A stretch of 64,000 bases of DNA from Rhizopus arrhizus (lineage: Eukaryota > Mucoromycota > Mucoromycetes > Mucorales > Rhizopodaceae). The stretch lies in contig JAKZZE010000001.1 of the NCBI GenBank assembly GCA_024220505.1, forward strand, positions 1,054,001 to 1,118,000, read 5' to 3'. Below the pieces are notes generated by a model. That model had not been told where the DNA came from. It searched no databases and saw only the letters and a program-made list of their open reading frames with translations. Below are positions 1 through 11,899 of the stretch, piece after piece (within the stretch, counting starts at the first letter, position 1; each line of letters starts with the position of its first letter). The position numbers were made by a program, and so were the translations under genes.

Positions 1-42
1 TTTTGCTTTCTGTCCTTTTTTTTTTAAAAATACAAAATAAAA

Positions 43-716
43 ATGAGTGTTATTCTTTCTAGTTCCGATAATGAAGAGTTCAAGGTTGATAAAGAAGTCG
101 CACAACGTTCAGTTTTAATTAAAAATATGTTGGAAGGTAAAGAAGGGAGAATATGAATAAGATTGCAATTAACTCTGTTAATAGATGTTGGTGATTCAGA
201 AGCACCTATTCCTCTTCCTAACGTCACTGCAAAAATTTTGGGAAAGGTAAGAATAATAAGAAATAAAGAAACATGATCTGATACAAGTTGTAGGTTATCG
301 AATGGTGTACTCACCACCGTGATGATCCTATAACACCAGACGATCAAGAGAGACGTAATACAGATATTGACGAATGGGATCAAAAGTTTATGGAAGTTGA
401 TCAAGAAACTTTATTTGATATTATTTTGGTAATAAAAATAATGTGTTGTGAATATATAAACTCATTCTTTTTAAATCATAGGCTGCTAATTATCTCGATA
501 TTAAACCTTTATTAGACGTTGGTTGTAAGACAGTGGCTAATATGATCAAAGGTAAAACTGCAGAGGAAATTAGAAGAACGTTCAATATTACCAATGATTT
601 TACACCTGAAGAAGAAGCACAAATTAAAAAGGAAAATGTAAGTAGAAATTATTATTTAAAATATAATTCTAATTCAATGATTTATTTGTCTATAGGAATG
701 GGCAGAAGATCGATAA
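43..716 (+). CDS. SKP1: Skp1, SCF ubiquitin ligase adaptor
   Basis: Skp1 links cullin to F-box proteins in SCF ubiquitin ligases in the nucleus and cytosol. I read five exons: 43-136, 185-246, 294-428, 482-637 and 696-716. They give about 155 residues, close to the family's usual 160. The N-terminus ([20 protein letters not shown]) is the BTB/POZ start. The middle carries the [12 protein letters not shown] block. The C-terminus carries [20 protein letters not shown], then [13 protein letters not shown] and the terminal ENEWAEDR, which forms the F-box-binding surface. All introns are about 47-58 nt with GT-AG ends. The final intron isolates a 21-nt exon coding only the last residues. The gene looks intact. 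Confidence 0.95.
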
Positions 717-1076
717 ATTTTATAATAAAAATTGTTTTCTTCTCTTTTCAATTGGATCATCTTGAATACTAAACAAGTTGAATATAAACGAACAAGTTCA
801 AATAAACAACACGTCCCTTTTCAAAATAAATCAAGTGTGCTAAGGTACATGAGCTAAAGAAGAGCACAAGGATATGAATAGGATACAATCCGTGTTGTTT
901 AAACTATTTGAACTATGAAAAAGAGAGATTCATGACTGACAGCGATCTCTTTAAAAAAAAGATGTCAATAATAACAGACAGTTTGACCACTTTTTAATAT
1001 AAAATCCCGATTTCTTTTTTTTTTTTTTGAATGACAGGTTTTTCTTTTTTTTCTTTTCTTTTTCTATTTGTATTCA

Positions 1077-1924
1077 ATGGTAAATGAATAAAATAAAATA
1101 AAACATTCTTTTAAACTTTACGACTAGTCACGTAAAGGACTTTCGGTTGATGAGAAGCGTAAAAGGATACAGAAAATATTTCATGAGACTGTAAGCTTTT
1201 ATTATTTAATTTTGCATGAATCATCACGCAGCTTTCTTAGGGAGAATTTTATCAGCTAAAAGACATTGAGAAATTAGGCCCCAAGAGGGGTGTAGGTAAA
1301 TAAGAAGATTGTGATCATCATTTGCTGATGTTATTATTCACAGTGACACAATCTGTCAAGGATGTATTGATGAGTTTAGTGGATGATGGATTGGTGACGA
1401 TGGATAAGATTGGGACATCCAATTACTTTTGGTCTTATCCTTCAGCTGCTATTCAATCAGTAAGAACTTGATGAACAAAATGATCTTTATTCATGATTCT
1501 CTTAGAGTAAAAATAGATTGGATGAATTAAAAAAAAAATTGATAAATGAAGAAGAAAGACAGAAAAGATTACAAAATGAAATCAGTGAAGCTAAAGAAAC
1601 AAGACAGGATACAGAAGAAAGACAAAAAGTGTTGATGGAATTAAAAGAAGCAAAGGAGAAAAGTGAAATGCTTGAAAAGGAATTATCGAAATACAAGGAA
1701 AATGATCCAGTTTTACATGAAAAGAAAGGTAAATATCTCACTCAACTCATCCTATCATTCATCTTCAAATAGAAAAAGCAGCAAAAATAGCAAAAGAAGC
1801 AGCCAATCGGTGGACAGAGAACATTTGGGAAATTGAATCTTATTGTGTTAATAATTACAACATGGATCGTACTGTGTTTAAACAATCTTTTGATATTCCA
1901 GAAGATTTGGATGTTTTGAATTAA
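1077..1924 (+). CDS. MND1: Mnd1, meiotic recombination coiled-coil protein
   Basis: Mnd1 pairs with Hop2 to stimulate Dmc1/Rad51 strand invasion in meiosis. Exons read as 1077-1079 (ATG only), 1128-1190, 1241-1295, 1344-1459, 1506-1728 and 1773-1924, giving about 203 residues, the usual size. The start was chosen because splicing ATG to exon 2 gives [19 protein letters not shown], the conserved N-terminal winged-helix opening. Next come [14 protein letters not shown] and [14 protein letters not shown], then [16 protein letters not shown]. Residues from about 80 on form a long charged coiled coil, and the end (NRWTENIW...PEDLDVLN) matches the family's leucine-zipper capping region. The presence of MND1 implies a meiotic programme. 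The remaining uncertainty is only in the tiny first exon. Confidence 0.92.
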
Positions 1925-2380
1925 ATATAAAATAGCTTTGTTACATAATTAATCATCAACAGAATCTCTCAGTCATCTTTATAAACTTGTACTTGCACAG
2001 TTCATCTCCGAAAAGACAAGTGATTCATGTTTGGGGTTGTGCACACAAAGTAAAAAAAAAAGAAAGATTTCACACACACACACACACAAAAAGAGAGAGA
2101 AAGCTTATTTTTAATTAAAATAATAAATGTAATACTTTTGTGTTTTGTTAGAGATCAATACGCTGTCGGACGTTTAATTACCTACTGACACTATGCAAGC
2201 TAAAAGGGGGGAGCGAAAAAGAAAGAAAGAGAGTTTCACAACATAAGACCCCATTTTATAATGAGAATCACACACAGAGTTTAATAAAATACGTGTAACG
2301 AAAAACAAAATCTTTTTTCATCTCACACATTCAATTCTGTGCACATTTTTTTTTGTTTCTTTTTTTCATTTGTGTCAGAG

Positions 2381-4652
2381 ATGAATAAAGATAATCAAGT
2401 TGATGTATTCATTATTGGCTCAGGTAAATATGAAATGATTTGTGTATCCAATCTAATCCTATTATTTTTTTATAAAAAAGGATTGTCAGGATTATATGCC
2501 GCTTTATTACTTTCCAAGATTGGATTGTCAGTTCATATCATTGACAATAACAATCATGAAGATGAATCGGACGAAATCTTATTACTTGCCCCACGTTGTA
2601 TTCAATTATTAAATCAACTCGACTTACTCGATTTACTATTAGAAAAGGGAACGAGGCATTGGAAGCTCGATATTTATAGTCAAGGTATCTTGGTAGAGAG
2701 TCTAAAGAGCTTTGAAAGCAACAATCCCTTCAACTATTCTCTCTCCATTCAAAAATCGGTGGTGTGCGATGCTCTCAAGGAACATCTTGCTTCCCTAGAC
2801 ATTTTTACACAACCAGAAGAATTGATCAAAATACAAGAAGAAGGTCATTATAAGCTTGTTTACCTGAAGAACAATCAAGTTTGGAAATCACAAGTCATCT
2901 TGATTGAAAATGACGTGACAAACATAGTAAGACAGTCATTAGGTAATAACATCATTTGAAGCATCAAAGTATGTTGACAGTCAAAAGGAATTGGATATAA
3001 GCATTATAGGAACGAAACAAGATATTTTTATACAGCAGCATTACCCGTGATACAAACCAACACACAGTCCGTCAAGGGATTCTCTATTATCAAAAGAGAT
3101 CAAGATACCCTTTATATCATCGGACACCATCAAAAAGCCTACATCACGTTTGAGCACAGACCAAGTTGGAGCAAGACATCCATTGATGATGAAATCCCAA
3201 TTCATTTAGCATTAAAGTATATCAAAAGCATACTGGAACCATTTCAAGTTGAGTTTGGTCAAGCAGAAGGCTATGTAAAGTGGAAAGGTAAGTTGGGTCC
3301 CTAATGCATTCAGCCTTGACTTATTTTCCATCATCCAAGGCGAACAAAAAGCAAGTGAGCTATTTGAATACGATCAGCGCTATTTCTTTATCGGTCCTTC
3401 CTCTCAAGTCTCTTCACCCAGGGGATTCATGGACATCACACTCTATCTAGAGGCAGTACAGAATTTATGCTGGAAATTGGCTCTCCATTTCCATCACTGC
3501 GCTTTACCCAACCTACTCGAGACCTTTGAAGAAGAGATTCGAACAAAATCAGTAGAAACAGTATATGCTTCTGGTATATGGTTAGAGAGCATCATGAACG
3601 CCAGTCATCTTTCTGTTCGAGATATTACTTATCAACTAAGTCGACAGAAAGATTGTTTTACAGGCCACTCCCCTTACCCACCCAACGTTCTGAATCATAC
3701 CGATATGCCCTGTGAGTTCAGCACGGCAGATAGCGAAACTGTGAGCTCTTTTCGGTTTGAGGCACCACCAGATGAACAACCCAGTCCTCAGCCAGCGACC
3801 GCTGGATGTTTAGCACCCGACGGCAAGCTGAAGCCATACAGTCTATTACAACTCTTGCTGATGGCCGCATCCAATACAAAACCAAAGGCGACGGGCAAAC
3901 AGGCCCAGTCACCACCCATCGTGAGTCACCATCCGACCCAAAGAAAAAGATCCAATTCGACCAACAGCACCCTCTCCCAACTCTTTTCTGTCTTTCAAAA
4001 GGGAACACAAAAGAAACGAAACAGTACGACGGCAGCTCACCAGACAAATGCGCGGGCCATGTCAAACGAAAGGTGGAAGAGCATCAAACCGAATTATTCA
4101 CAACTCATCGATCGTCTACACCACTTCAACCCACAAGGCACCAAATTCAATTTACTCATCTTTTGCGGATCGCTCTTCACATCCGAACCGCTCAATCGCT
4201 TTATGAAACAGCTCACGTCGCCCCTGTCGGTTCTCTATCAGTACAACACGCATCACCGCCAACGTCCTTCTGGCCATCATCACCAACGGTCTTCATCCTC
4301 TCTGCCTCTTTACCATCCACAGGAGCATGTTGTGAACCAGCAAGACATGTTTTCCATCTTATTCATATCCAATTCGACCAAACAAGAAGCCACACACTAC
4401 CTTCACACCACACCTCCTTCTATCGTTCACTCTACCTTTCCCTATGGTCTCGACAAGATCTTTTTAGATCACGATCAGCAGTGCTATAAAGCCTATGGGG
4501 TGACAAGTACACCTGAAGTGATCGTGGTTCGACCGGATGGATACATTGGTACCCGACTTGGGTATGATTATGATGCACTCTGTATGTATCTGAACTTGTT
4601 CCTGACGACAGAAGCAAGTGCGGCTGCTGTTGTGGCTGCTCATTATGATTAA
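2381..4652 (+). CDS. FAD-binding monooxygenase-like protein, degenerate
   Basis: This resembles the PHBH/phenol hydroxylase group of FAD-dependent aromatic hydroxylases. I read four exons: to about 2424, about 2482-2945, about 2985-3286 and about 3342-4652. That gives roughly 690-700 residues. The N-terminal dinucleotide fold is seen as VFIIGSGLSGLYAALLLSKI (GxGxxG, then a conserved lysine). The second flavin motif, normally GDAAH..P..G.G, reads FFIGPSSQVSSPRGFMD, followed by EAVQNLCWKLAL, so the aspartate that contacts the FAD ribityl chain is absent. A low-complexity S/T/Q/H-rich linker lies at about residues 440-550. The C-terminus (DQQCYKAYGVTSTPEVIVVR) has the thioredoxin-like fold of phenol hydroxylases. 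It may be non-catalytic. The substrate cannot be inferred. Confidence 0.75.
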
Positions 4653-5028
4653 ATAGAGTACGTGTGTTTAGTTGAGATTTTTTATGCATTCAAATGTTAC
4701 ATCTGTTCAACCCATCTTTCTCCCCCCATGATCCATTCCTAATCAACTCCCGAAATTAATTACAGACATCGTCCAAAGATCTCACTCATCCTCTCTCTCT
4801 TTCGTTACTTTAACATCCGAGGAAAAATCAAACAAGTGGAAGATATCAGTCATCAATTGAACTCACGCAAAAAGGATAAAGTAAACAAAGAAAGAGAGGG
4901 CAAGATGAAGGGAATGAAGAGAAAGTGTATGTGTAACGATAATTTATATATAAAAAAAAAAACTTTTAATCCTCATCCGCTCTCTCCTTTTTCTTTTTTT
5001 TTTTTTTTTTTTCCTTTCTTTCTCTCTT

Positions 5029-6595
5029 ATGGGAAACAGTCAATCAGATATCAAAAGTCGATTATCTACTCGAGGTTTACCTAAACATCTAAGACCTTTA
5101 CCAGCTAAAAAACTAGAAAAACTAAAAAAACTTGATCAACGGTATTCTCAGCAGCAACCAACGACGACAGAGAGCAAACAGGTCAAGTTTAGGGACTTTA
5201 TCGGTGAGATAAAAGAAGATGAAGATGAGCTTGAACTCATCGGTTCTGGTCCACGTGGAGCTTTCCGATGGTTAAAAGGTCGACGGTTCCTGAATCATAC
5301 TTCACAAAGCATCTTGCCAAACGATCAGCTCGAATTGGACAGAGCGAGAGTGCAGGCGTTCATATTACGTTGGGTCTTTGGAGGGTAAGGAGGATGGGAA
5401 AGAGAGAACGTGTGTAACATGATGCTTTTGAATAGAAACATCATTGCGCCCATTCAACCACTGCTAGAAAAAGGCATCGCGGTGCTCAATGTGGGGTAAA
5501 TTAAACATGAATAGCAATAGCCCATAAACTCACACAGCCATCACCCTCTAGTCATGGTCCTGGCATTTGGGTAAAAGGATAGTGTGCATAGTGATTTATA
5601 TTGAGACTCAGTTAGGTAGGACATCATATCATTGACTTAGCACTGGATTATCGTGCATCGTATTTTGCTGCTGTAGACGTCTGTGATTTACTACCAGACG
5701 ATTTTGAACAAGAACCAGACCGAGATCTACCCGAGGACACGATCAACCACAGACGATTCACGCCGATCCATCCCAACCTGTCGGTCAATTTACAGACCTT
5801 GGCCACACCCGCCCTCGAACGTGCTTCGTTGAGCGAAAGCGTTCAGAGTGATTCGGTCATCGAATGCGGTCTGGACGAGGATGAGATGACAGAGGATTCA
5901 AAGAGTGATTGCGGTACTCTACCGAAAAAGAGACATGTCTTGAAAAACTTGGACTTTTATCGAGTGAACGTGATAGATGAAAAGTTGCCGTTCGAAGACG
6001 GCCAATTTGATTTTGTAAAGCAGCGGCTGGTGACAGCTTCTTATACCAAAGAGGATTGGAAGCGTGTGATGCTTGAACTGGTACGAGTCACAAAGCCTGG
6101 TGGACTCATTAAATTATTAGAAATTGATTATCAAACCTGTAACCTAGGTCCAAAAGGAACTCAGTTTGAAAAAGAAAGTAAGTCTTGATTTGTACTCCGT
6201 CTGACGCTCAACCCTCTCTCTCTCTTGCAGTGACTGAAATAACTCAGCAAGCAGGTTTTGAACCCAGAATGGCCATTCACCTTTCCGATCTTTTAAAAGC
6301 AGTCGGTCTTGAGGATGTGTCGACTAAATTGGTCTCGATACCTATGGGCGAGTGGGGGTTGGATCTTGGTGTGCTCTGGAAGAACAATTTGGAATCATTC
6401 GCTGAATCCACTTGTCCGCTGATGAGTAAGTTGATGAAGATCACCGTGGCTGAATATATGGAACGATGGCGGGTGTATATGGAAGAAATCAAAGAGACAA
6501 AACCTTTTACGAATGTATATGCTGTCTGGGGTAAAAAACCACTGAATGACCCACCTACTGTCGATTGGTCCCTGTGTCCCATTTTTAATAAATAA
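5029..6595 (+). CDS. SAM-dependent methyltransferase, likely N-myristoylated
   Basis: This is a class I methyltransferase-like protein. The start MGNSQSDIKSR fits the myristoylation consensus (Gly2, Ser6), suggesting membrane attachment. Exons begin at 5029 and continue across short introns near 5387, 5497, 5572 and 6178. The Rossmann region is interrupted by introns: the glycine-rich motif I is spelled by the small pieces encoding AVLNVG, then GPGIW, then GHHIIDLALDY. Motif II/III follows near DFYRVNVIDEKLPFEDGQFD, and the post-motif is LVRVTKPGGLIKLLEIDY. The C-terminal half (MTEITQQAGF...WGKKPLNDPP) is the usual substrate-side cap. An acidic linker of about 60 residues is inserted between strands 2 and 3. 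The substrate is unknown. The exon edges around motif I are my least certain calls. Confidence 0.72.
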
Positions 6596-6803
6596 TTCAT
6601 TCCTCTAATATGTTACTCGACAGATGAAATCTAAAGTCATCAACAGTCCATTCTCTCTCTCTCTCTTTTGTTACTTATCAACCGTCTGCATCAATTAGAA
6701 AGAAAACAAACAAAAAAAAATTGATAGGCGGTTATTTAAAATCATATTTTTTTTTTTTTCTCTCAATTTCTTTCCCTCCCTTTCCTTTTTTAATTATTTA
6801 AAT

Positions 6804-7698
6804 ATGACTGAAGAGATTCCACAAAAACCAACTGCGTTTCGTCCTATAGCACCTTCTGTTTCCAAAATATCTTCTTTAACTACTTCTTCTGTTGAACTTA
6901 AAAAACGTAAATGGAGTGATTCAATAGAGAGTATACCAGTACAAGGTGAGTTTAATTTTTTATTTTATTTTTGCACAGTTAATAAACTTTTGTTTAGGTG
7001 CATCTGATCAACATTTAAGACGTAAAGAGCAAAATAGAGCAGCACAAAGAGCATTTAGAGAACGTAAAGAACGTTATGTGAAAGAATTAGAAGACAAGAT
7101 TAGAGATCTTTGTGCAGCGCATACGTTAGAATTGGAACAGTTGAGAAGAGAAAATGAAGAGTTACGATCAGCACTAAAAGCAGCCAACAATAAATACGAA
7201 ACAGAAGAGGAAAAAGAAGACAGTGAAAGGTTCAGTACGCCACCTCCTGATTATTGTGTTCGAGACAAGAACGGTGTTTCGTTTTGTGAGAAATTGAAAG
7301 AAGAAGTGTGCTCGAACGCATATAATCAGCTACTGACAGAACCCTTGTTTGACTCACAAGGTTGTCTGAACGAGACAGTGACTGAGCATCCGGTGCCTAT
7401 TGTGACTTCCATCATGAAACGATCTCAAATATTCAATCAAATGGAAAAGTCCCTAGTAGAGTCACTGGCAGAAAACACAGAAGAAGTACAGGACAGTTCT
7501 TCGGATGATTTGATCTCTTGTACAGACGTCTGGAAAGAGTTGCAAACACATCCTTTGTTTGATAAATTTGATATTGACAACCTTTGTGCTCAATTGAAGA
7601 AGAAGGCAATGTGTTCACAATCAGGACCTGTATTTTCAAAATTTGATATTAAAACCATATTGAAATCAATAGAGGAAAAGGTTTCCTCTTCTTCATGA
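6804..7698 (+). CDS. PAP1/YAP1-type bZIP transcription factor
   Basis: This is a redox-responsive AP-1-like regulator. Exons 6804-6945 and 6998-7698 give about 280 residues. The basic region reads RRKEQNRAAQRAFRERKERY (QNRxAQRAFRxRK is the Pap1/Yap1 signature) and runs into a leucine zipper (VKELEDKIRDL...LEQLRRENEEL). Downstream are two cysteine-rich blocks. One lies around FCEKLKEEVCSNAYNQLL with a further Cys in DSQGC. The C-terminal one is CTDVWKELQTHPLFDKFDID followed by LCAQLKKKAMCSQSGPV. In Yap1/Pap1 these cysteines form disulfides that mask the nuclear export signal under oxidative stress. The protein is shorter than Yap1 (650 residues) because the linker between the domains is compact. 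Likely targets are antioxidant genes. Confidence 0.9.
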
Positions 7699-8495
7699 CA
7701 ACTTGTACTCTTCATTCTATTTATTTCATGTAAAAAAAAAACTTGAGCTCATTTTATTATTTCTATTCCAATTTAAAATAAAAAAAAGTCCATTTGTCGA
7801 TCATACAAAAGGGGTCAAGTGGAATGATTCATATTCAACACTTGTTATTTTCACTTGGAGTCCCTCTTTTTTTTTGTTTTGTTCACTCGAGTGAGTATAG
7901 AACAAGCGCAAAAAAGAACCAAGCTTAGAATGAAAACTAGACAAATGACGATCAAAAGTTCAATAGGCTATTTGTAGACTATTTCAAGCTTTTTTTAATA
8001 ATCATGATTTGAGCAGTGAGACCTAAGTTCTGTTTGTCTCTTGTTTATATAACATTGTGAGACAACAAGCGAAAGAGAAAGAGAGTAGGAATGCACTCGT
8101 GTAACATAAAGAAAGTGGCGATGAATACACAATTAACCAAAAAAGGAAATAACCAAAAAGCCGTTGATTGGATTTGTTCAATATAAAATATATAAAGAAT
8201 AAGATGAGAGCATGTTTTCAAGCTATGATTTAATATGGTTTCATTTCGGAATCTTAAAAAGAAGTAATCTTGTCTCCCTCCCCCACTCCCCCCCCCCTTT
8301 TTTTTTAAACTATCAAAGGCTGCCTATCTCCTTTTATTCTATTGACGTATTCTCAGACCAAAAGGAAATTTTGTAACACTTTATACTCAATATCATGGTG
8401 GCTCAGCATTTAACAAAGAAAGAAAGAAAAAAAAAAAAAGAGAAAATTTCCTTTTTTTTTTCTTTCTTTTTCTTTTATAAAAAAAAATATAAAAA
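7699..8495. other. Intergenic region between bZIP and CaMK-like genes
   Basis: About 800 bp without a convincing coding frame. It holds homopolymer runs, including C9 followed by T9 near 8290, and a long pyrimidine/A-rich leader just upstream of the kinase start. I see no RNA gene or repeat here. Confidence 0.5.
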
Positions 8496-9949
<1,454 letters not shown>

Positions 9950-10542
9950 AAGTGAATAAAAAATGAATAATAAAAAAAAATAAAAACAAATAAAAATATA
10001 ATTAAAGGGAATATATACTCTTCTTGGAATTATAAAAGTGAATGAACAGTCCAAACTTCTCAGAACTTTAAAAGTTTGTCACTAAAGAAATAGATTGAAA
10101 AGTTAAAATCGTTCATCTTGGTTTACTCTTGATAACAACTAAGAATGATAAAAGTACTTTTTTTGTGGTAACCCTTCTTTTTCATTTGTATTCTGTTTGT
10201 TAAAAATGTAGACTAGCCTACGAGTTCGATGGCAGATGAATTAACTGCTCACTAAATAGATACGACAGTCTTTGATCTTTCTTATACTTTCAAAGACAAA
10301 GAAATGACATGAAATGTTATTTCTCGAGCGTCCCCTAATCGTATTTAATTATTAGATCGAATAAAGAGAAAAAAAAAGTTTTTCGGACTCGCTAATTTAT
10401 ACTTGATCATGAAAATAAAGGATTACTTTGTTTATCCGAAAAGCCACTTGTGACTTTTATCGTGCAAAAATTTTTTTTTTCAAACTCTAGACTATAAATC
10501 ACTTTCATTTCACCTTTGTTTTCATCTTCTTTTTTAGATCAA
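9950..10542. other. Intergenic region upstream of RNase P RNA
   Basis: AT-rich, with no supported coding frame. A TATA-like ACTATAAATC lies near 10491-10500, about 45 nt before the proposed RNase P RNA 5' end, and a T11 run lies just before it. These could belong to a pol III promoter, but the spacing is not diagnostic. Confidence 0.4.
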
Positions 10543-10840
10543 GGGAGGTAACAAGCTTATGTATACGGGCAAACGTACAAAAAGATTTTATTCTTTTATT
10601 CAACCCGTGGGAAGGTCTGAGAAAAGCCGCTAAATGTCTTTGCTGGACAACCTGTGAAAACGGGGGCAGTGCTACCAGAAAATATAACCCTTTTGTTTCT
10701 GTAAACCAATGATTTTTATGATGGGAATCTTGTGGAGCAGAAGGGATTATTGTAAAGGTCTGTGGGCGGAAATGCTATGAAGTGCAATACATGAGACTGG
10801 TTTTACCAGCAACTCAATTCAGACTACTCTGTTTCCTCCC
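10543..10840 (+). ncRNA. RPR1: Nuclear RNase P RNA
   Basis: This is the catalytic RNA of nuclear RNase P, which matures tRNA 5' ends. Positions 10607-10621 contain TGGGAAGGTCTGAGA, which I recognise as conserved region I, matching the human RNA over 15 nt. Positions 10815-10830 contain CAATTCAGACTACTCT, conserved region V, again as in human. Their GTCTGA and TCAGAC cores pair as helix P4. The ends pair as P1: GGGAGG at 10543 with CCTCCC ending 10840, extended by AACA/TGTT. A GTGAAAACGG element near 10654 resembles CR-II/III, and GCAGAAGGGATTATTG near 10737 resembles CR-IV. The length of about 298 nt fits. A TTTTT tract at about 10852 could terminate pol III. The exact ends are inferred from P1. 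Confidence 0.9.
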
Positions 10841-11332
10841 TTCATCTCTTATTTTTATATTTGAAATTGAAATGAAAAAAATTTTAACGTGTTGGATAGG
10901 ATCCCTTATTGTCCTTTGAAAAGACGTGTGGTTATATAATAAACTAAATTAATTTTATTTTTAAATACCGTTAAACAAGTGTACAGCACTTCAAATAATT
11001 TAAGAATATGAAGTCGATAATATTAACTTGAAATTCGAAGCTTTACTCGACTATTACGCACGCCAAAAAAAAAAAAACGCTTGAAATCTCTGATTTTACC
11101 TTGATTTCATGTAAAAAAAAAAGAGATATGGTAGGTTGGCTTTTTTTAATCATCACAAAATGGCGTTATTGGACTACATCATGCCTATTCATGTACTTCT
11201 TTATATTCTTATTTGTAGAAAACCTTATCATTTAATACACTTCATTGGCTTAAAACACAATATATGAGGCTTTAAGGTGATATTTTTTATTCGATAAAAA
11301 ATTTTACATTGAAATACGATTTCTATACTTCT

Positions 11333-11899
11333 TTACGCCTTTCGAATAGCCAAATACTATACCATTTCAACCTTTTGGCGAAATAACATAGCAATCATTC
11401 ATCCATCCCATCAGCAAACATCTTTCTTTTTTCAACTTACCTTGTTTGACGTGTAATAGATAGAATTAAGTTCAATAAAACCCTTGTAAGCTGCCCATCT
11501 TGAGAAAAAGAGCCTTTGGATGGCTATACGCGTAAAGAAGCAGCAGAAAAGCACATAGAACAGAAGGATCACGGATGAGCTACAGGATAACTACAAAATA
11601 GTCTTCAGGTTAAACATTTTGTAGAGCATCATATGAGAGTATTACTTACATTTAAACTTCATTTTGGTAATATAGACCCAATAAAGCCATTAGTAATCTT
11701 GTAAAGCATTTTCTAAATAGAAGTGAGTAAAGCTTGTTTTAATAGCAGTAAAGCTACTCACGAAAATGCCATAAAAGTATAACAGAAGTATATCAAAACA
11801 CACTATATAGTCATAAAGAACAAACTATTGAAGAACATACATTTAGTGAGTAGAACATTAAACATTTCCTTGACTTACAGCTTCAATACATGGATCCAT
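11333..11899 (-). other. Unresolved spliced minus-strand frame (small membrane protein or relic)
   Basis: I do not recognise this. Reading the minus strand from ATG at 11899, five blocks are bounded by good splice sites: 11879-11899 (21 nt), 11762-11824 (63 nt), 11650-11712 (63 nt), 11441-11590 (150 nt) and 11333-11356 (24 nt, ending in TAA). Donors are GTAAGT, GTGAGT, GTAAGT and GTAAGT. Acceptors are CAATAG, TTTAG, TGTAG and TATAG. Every block is a multiple of three and all introns are phase 0. The frame is hydrophobic (for example FDILLLYFYGIF and SVILLFYVLFCCFF). Block three carries one in-frame TGA. If that block is skipped, the frame stays open. It could be a real gene with a stop-containing exon, a recent pseudogene, or chance in AT-rich DNA. 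Confidence 0.3.

Noticed and set aside
3806..4489. 227-codon second frame within the FAD monooxygenase-like gene
   Set aside because: Overlaps the low-complexity linker and thioredoxin-like end, which are better explained by the main frame (ends in VTSTPEVIVVRPDGYIGTR).
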